A stretch of 64,000 bases of DNA, taken from positions 662,080-726,079 of the forward strand of contig NZ_LMFH01000001.1 in the NCBI RefSeq assembly GCF_001427225.1, written 5' to 3'. Shown in pieces: positions 61,968-64,000 of the stretch (positions are counted from its first letter, which is position 1; every line of letters begins with the position of its first letter). Below the pieces are notes generated by a model. The model saw only the letters and a list, made by a program, of their open reading frames with translations, was not told where the DNA came from and ran no database searches. Made by a program: the position numbers and the translations under genes. The DNA comes from Lysobacter sp. Root494. Lineage in GTDB: Bacteria; Pseudomonadota; Gammaproteobacteria; Xanthomonadales; Xanthomonadaceae.

Positions 61968-63194
61968 TCATTGCAACAGGCTTCCTGGCGAATCGGCGGT
62001 GGGTGGTTTCGCCAGCGCCATCTTCGGCGTGTGCGCGGGCAGCCAGCCGGCCCAGTCGGGGAAGCGGCGCAGGCAGTGGAACACAAGCGGCCGCGTCGTG
62101 CCTTCCCAGAAGCGGCTGCGCGGCACCGTTGCGGGATCCACCGCCTGGCAGTGGTGTTCCAGCAGGTTGTACATGTGACTGCGCAACTCGGCCACGAACT
62201 CCGGATCGCGGATGAAGACGTTGGCTTCGAGGTTCAACGAGAGGCTCAGTGGATCGAGGTTGCTCGATCCTACGGTGGCCCAGCCGTCGTCGACCAGCGC
62301 GACCTTGCCGTGGAACGGCCGCTCGCAGTATTCGTGGATGTGCACGCCCGCATCGACGAGGTACGCATACAGCGTGCGCGCGGCGGCCAGTGCCACCTGC
62401 ATGTCCGGCTCGCCCTGGAAGATCAGCGACACCTTCACCCCGCGCCGCGCCGCATGGCGCAACTCGCGCAGGAAGCCGTATCCCGGGAAGAAGTAGGCAT
62501 TCGCGATGAGCACCTCGCGACGCGCCGAGCGGATCGCGCGACGGTATTCGCGCTCGATGCTGTCCTGCCGCCGATGGTTGTCGCGCGGCACGAACATCAC
62601 GCCGGCCTTGCCCACGTGCGGCATGGTCGAAGCGATACGCGGGGGCTGCCACGACTCGCCGGTGCCGCGCGTATCCAGCGCTTCGCGCATGAAGCCGTGG
62701 ACGTCGGCGACGACGGGGCCTTCGATTTCCACCGCGTAGTCCTGCTTCGCCTCGGGTCCGAAGTCGAGCACATGGTCGGCGGAGAAATTGATGCCGCCCA
62801 CCAGCGCGACGCGCCCGTCGGCGACCAGCAGCTTGCGGTGCATGCGGCGGAACATGTGCAGGCGCACGCCCAGCCAGCGTGGGTGCGGATCGAAGATGCG
62901 CAGCCGCACACCGGCGTCAACGAGACTGGCCAGGAATCCATCCGAGAAATGCGGCGATCCGTACCCGTCCACGGTCACTTCCACGCGCACCCCGCGCGCA
63001 GCGGCGTCGACGAGGTGGCGATGCAGTTCCTTGCCGATCTTGTCCTCGAACAGGATGAAGCTCTCGATCAGCACCTCGCTGCTCGCGGCATCGATGGCGG
63101 CGTAGGCGCGGGCGAAGAATTCCTCGCCGTTCTCGAGCAACGCCACGCGGTTGCCGGCGCGCCAGGGAAACGGGCTCTCCGGATAGCCCCTCAC
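61968..63194 (-). CDS. clsB: Cardiolipin synthase B
   Basis: A 408-residue phospholipase D superfamily enzyme. Two HKD motifs are present: HRKLLVADGRVALVGGINFS (H-x-K-x4-D) and HGKVALVDDGWATVGSSNLD. E. coli ClsB makes cardiolipin and can also use phosphatidyl alcohols. The GTG start at 63194 overlaps the ybhP stop (GTGA), which fixes it. Length is close to E. coli ClsB (413). Confidence 0.95.
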   Translation of the reverse strand: MRGYPESPFPWRAGNRVALLENGEEFFARAYAAIDAASSEVLIESFILFEDKIGKELHRHLVDAAARGVRVEVTVDGYGSPHFSDGFLASLVDAGVRLRIFDPHPRWLGVRLHMFRRMHRKLLVADGRVALVGGINFSADHVLDFGPEAKQDYAVEIEGPVVADVHGFMREALDTRGTGESWQPPRIASTMPHVGKAGVMFVPRDNHRRQDSIEREYRRAIRSARREVLIANAYFFPGYGFLRELRHAARRGVKVSLIFQGEPDMQVALAAARTLYAYLVDAGVHIHEYCERPFHGKVALVDDGWATVGSSNLDPLSLSLNLEANVFIRDPEFVAELRSHMYNLLEHHCQAVDPATVPRSRFWEGTTRPLVFHCLRRFPDWAGWLPAHTPKMALAKPPTADSPGSLLQ

Positions 63195-63934
63195 CACTCG
63201 ATCCTTGTCAGCAACGGCGCATGATCGGACAGGTGCGACCAAGGACGCGCCGAAAGTACCCGCGGTTCGACGCCGCGCGCATTGCGCACGTAGATGCGAT
63301 CCACCGGGAGCAGCGGCCAGCGCGCAGGAAACGTCTTCGCCAGCGCGCCGTCGTGCTGCATGAAGACCTCCTGCATCCCGCAGCGCGCGAGCAGCGGATG
63401 CCCGCGCCGGCGCCAGTCGTTGAAGTCGCCGGCGACGATCAGCGGCGCATGGGCCGGCACCTGCGCATCGATGATGTCGCACAGCAACGTGAACTGCTGG
63501 CGACGGTGCGATTCGAGCAGGCCCAGGTGCACGCAGATCGTGTGCACTTCAACACCGCTCTCCGGCATGGCGAGCACGCAATGCAGCAGGCCGCGTTCCT
63601 CGCTGCCGTGGATGGAGATGTCTCGGTTCTCGTGGCTGAGGATCGGGAATTTCGAGAGCACCGCATTGCCGTGGTGGCCGTGTGGATAGACCGCGTTCTG
63701 CCCGTAGGCGAACTGCGGCCACAGCGTGTTCGCGAGGAATTCGTATTGCGGGCCTTCGGGCCAGTTGAGATGCTTCTCCGCATGGCGCGCGTGTTCGCCG
63801 AGTACTTCCTGCAGGAACACGATGTCCGCGGAGACCGAGCGGATCGCTTCGCGCAGTTCCGGCAGCACGAAGCGGCGGTTGAGCAGGTTGAAACCCATGT
63901 GGGCGTTCAGGGTGAGTACGTTGAACGCAGGCAC
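63191..63934 (-). CDS. ybhP: Endonuclease/exonuclease/phosphatase family protein YbhP
   Basis: A 247-residue protein of the EEP (DNase I-like) fold: FNVLTLNAHMGFN, DIVFLQEV (metal-binding Glu), HLGLLESHRRQQ, LIVAGDFNDWRRRG (Asp and Asn) and LPVDRIYVRN with SDHAPLLTRIEW at the end. It is the first gene of a three-gene unit with clsB and ybhN. Substrate is unknown; it may be a phosphodiesterase acting on lipids or nucleic acid. The ATG at 63934 lies 66 bases from the window edge. Confidence 0.92.
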   Translation of the reverse strand: MPAFNVLTLNAHMGFNLLNRRFVLPELREAIRSVSADIVFLQEVLGEHARHAEKHLNWPEGPQYEFLANTLWPQFAYGQNAVYPHGHHGNAVLSKFPILSHENRDISIHGSEERGLLHCVLAMPESGVEVHTICVHLGLLESHRRQQFTLLCDIIDAQVPAHAPLIVAGDFNDWRRRGHPLLARCGMQEVFMQHDGALAKTFPARWPLLPVDRIYVRNARGVEPRVLSARPWSHLSDHAPLLTRIEW

Positions 63935-64000
63935 GGGGTGGATTCTCCAATGGGCCGTGGGGTGCCGTGGGTTGGCGAACAGTGGTTCACCGTCATTGGC

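Overview
The window is high-GC chromosomal DNA (roughly two thirds G+C) from a gammaproteobacterium of the Xanthomonadaceae, most like Lysobacter or a close relative. The evidence is the gene content and layout: OxyR next to AhpC/AhpF, a ubiH-visC pair, a lysine-rich H1-like histone, a short NfeD with an SPFH partner, secreted S8 proteases with PPC and P domains, and the short inverted intergenic repeats typical of xanthomonads. I see no rRNA, tRNA, prophage, insertion sequence, CRISPR array or replication origin. Almost all genes are chromosomal housekeeping, stress or secretion genes.

Layout, left to right. 1-3.8 kb: a partial N-acetylmuramidase, a CNT nucleoside transporter and a membrane diguanylate cyclase-like protein with a variant GGQEF motif, all on the minus strand, ending at a 184-bp nested palindrome. 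3.8-5.1 kb: an aldo/keto reductase and a Fur-boxed hemP. 5.1-7.8 kb: a minus-strand ECF sigma / anti-sigma / double-PDZ operon, divergent from an SPFH-NfeD pair. 9.5-11.2 kb: gcvT and gcvH. 11.2-12.7 kb: a 1.1-kb non-coding stretch with a candidate small RNA, then an H1-like protein carrying four 60-bp repeats. 12.8-17.8 kb: an HDAC-family deacetylase, a PduO-type cobalamin adenosyltransferase with a DUF6580 membrane protein, and the two flavin hydroxylases of ubiquinone synthesis. 18-23.2 kb: an EF-hand exported protein, rlmM, a coupled lipoprotein-deaminase pair and glnS. 23.2-26.5 kb: thirteen 21-bp degenerate repeats, apt, a DUF2007 gene, and a GST coupled to an EamA exporter.

26.6-31.1 kb is a peroxide-defence block on the minus strand: ahpC, ahpF, oxyR and a coupled unknown membrane-anchored protein. 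The ahpC promoter holds a 24-bp perfect palindrome and an ATAG-N7-CTAT half site. 31.1-37.8 kb: prmC, pip, nudE, an ExoIX-type nuclease coupled to a nitroreductase, and a DUF1631 protein. 38-42.8 kb: the three-subunit transhydrogenase pntAA / pntAB / pntB, with pntAA separated from the rest by an opposing four-gene operon (11-residue-repeat protein, ECF sigma, DUF3619, DUF3106). 42.8-46.7 kb: small membrane proteins, an AraC regulator and three tandem paralogues of a four-helix membrane family.

46.8-56.5 kb: sufT, a 970-residue CadC-like winged-helix regulator with a membrane segment and a long helical repeat sensor region, and two tandem secreted subtilases. The subtilases have long structured leaders and strong terminators, and the terminator of the first is duplicated. 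56.3-64 kb: a 52-residue membrane protein, a one-domain asparaginase, wrbA-DUF2069, yihY, a TlpA-like lipoprotein, acylphosphatase, DUF488, and a block colinear with E. coli ybhP-clsB(ybhO)-ybhN.

Functional themes are peroxide and redox balance (OxyR/Ahp, transhydrogenase, WrbA, nitroreductase), envelope signalling through two ECF sigma operons, and secretion of lytic enzymes, which fits a predatory or saprophytic soil organism. Start codons were chosen from ribosome-site spacing, stop/start overlaps and family alignment remembered from knowledge. No database search was run.
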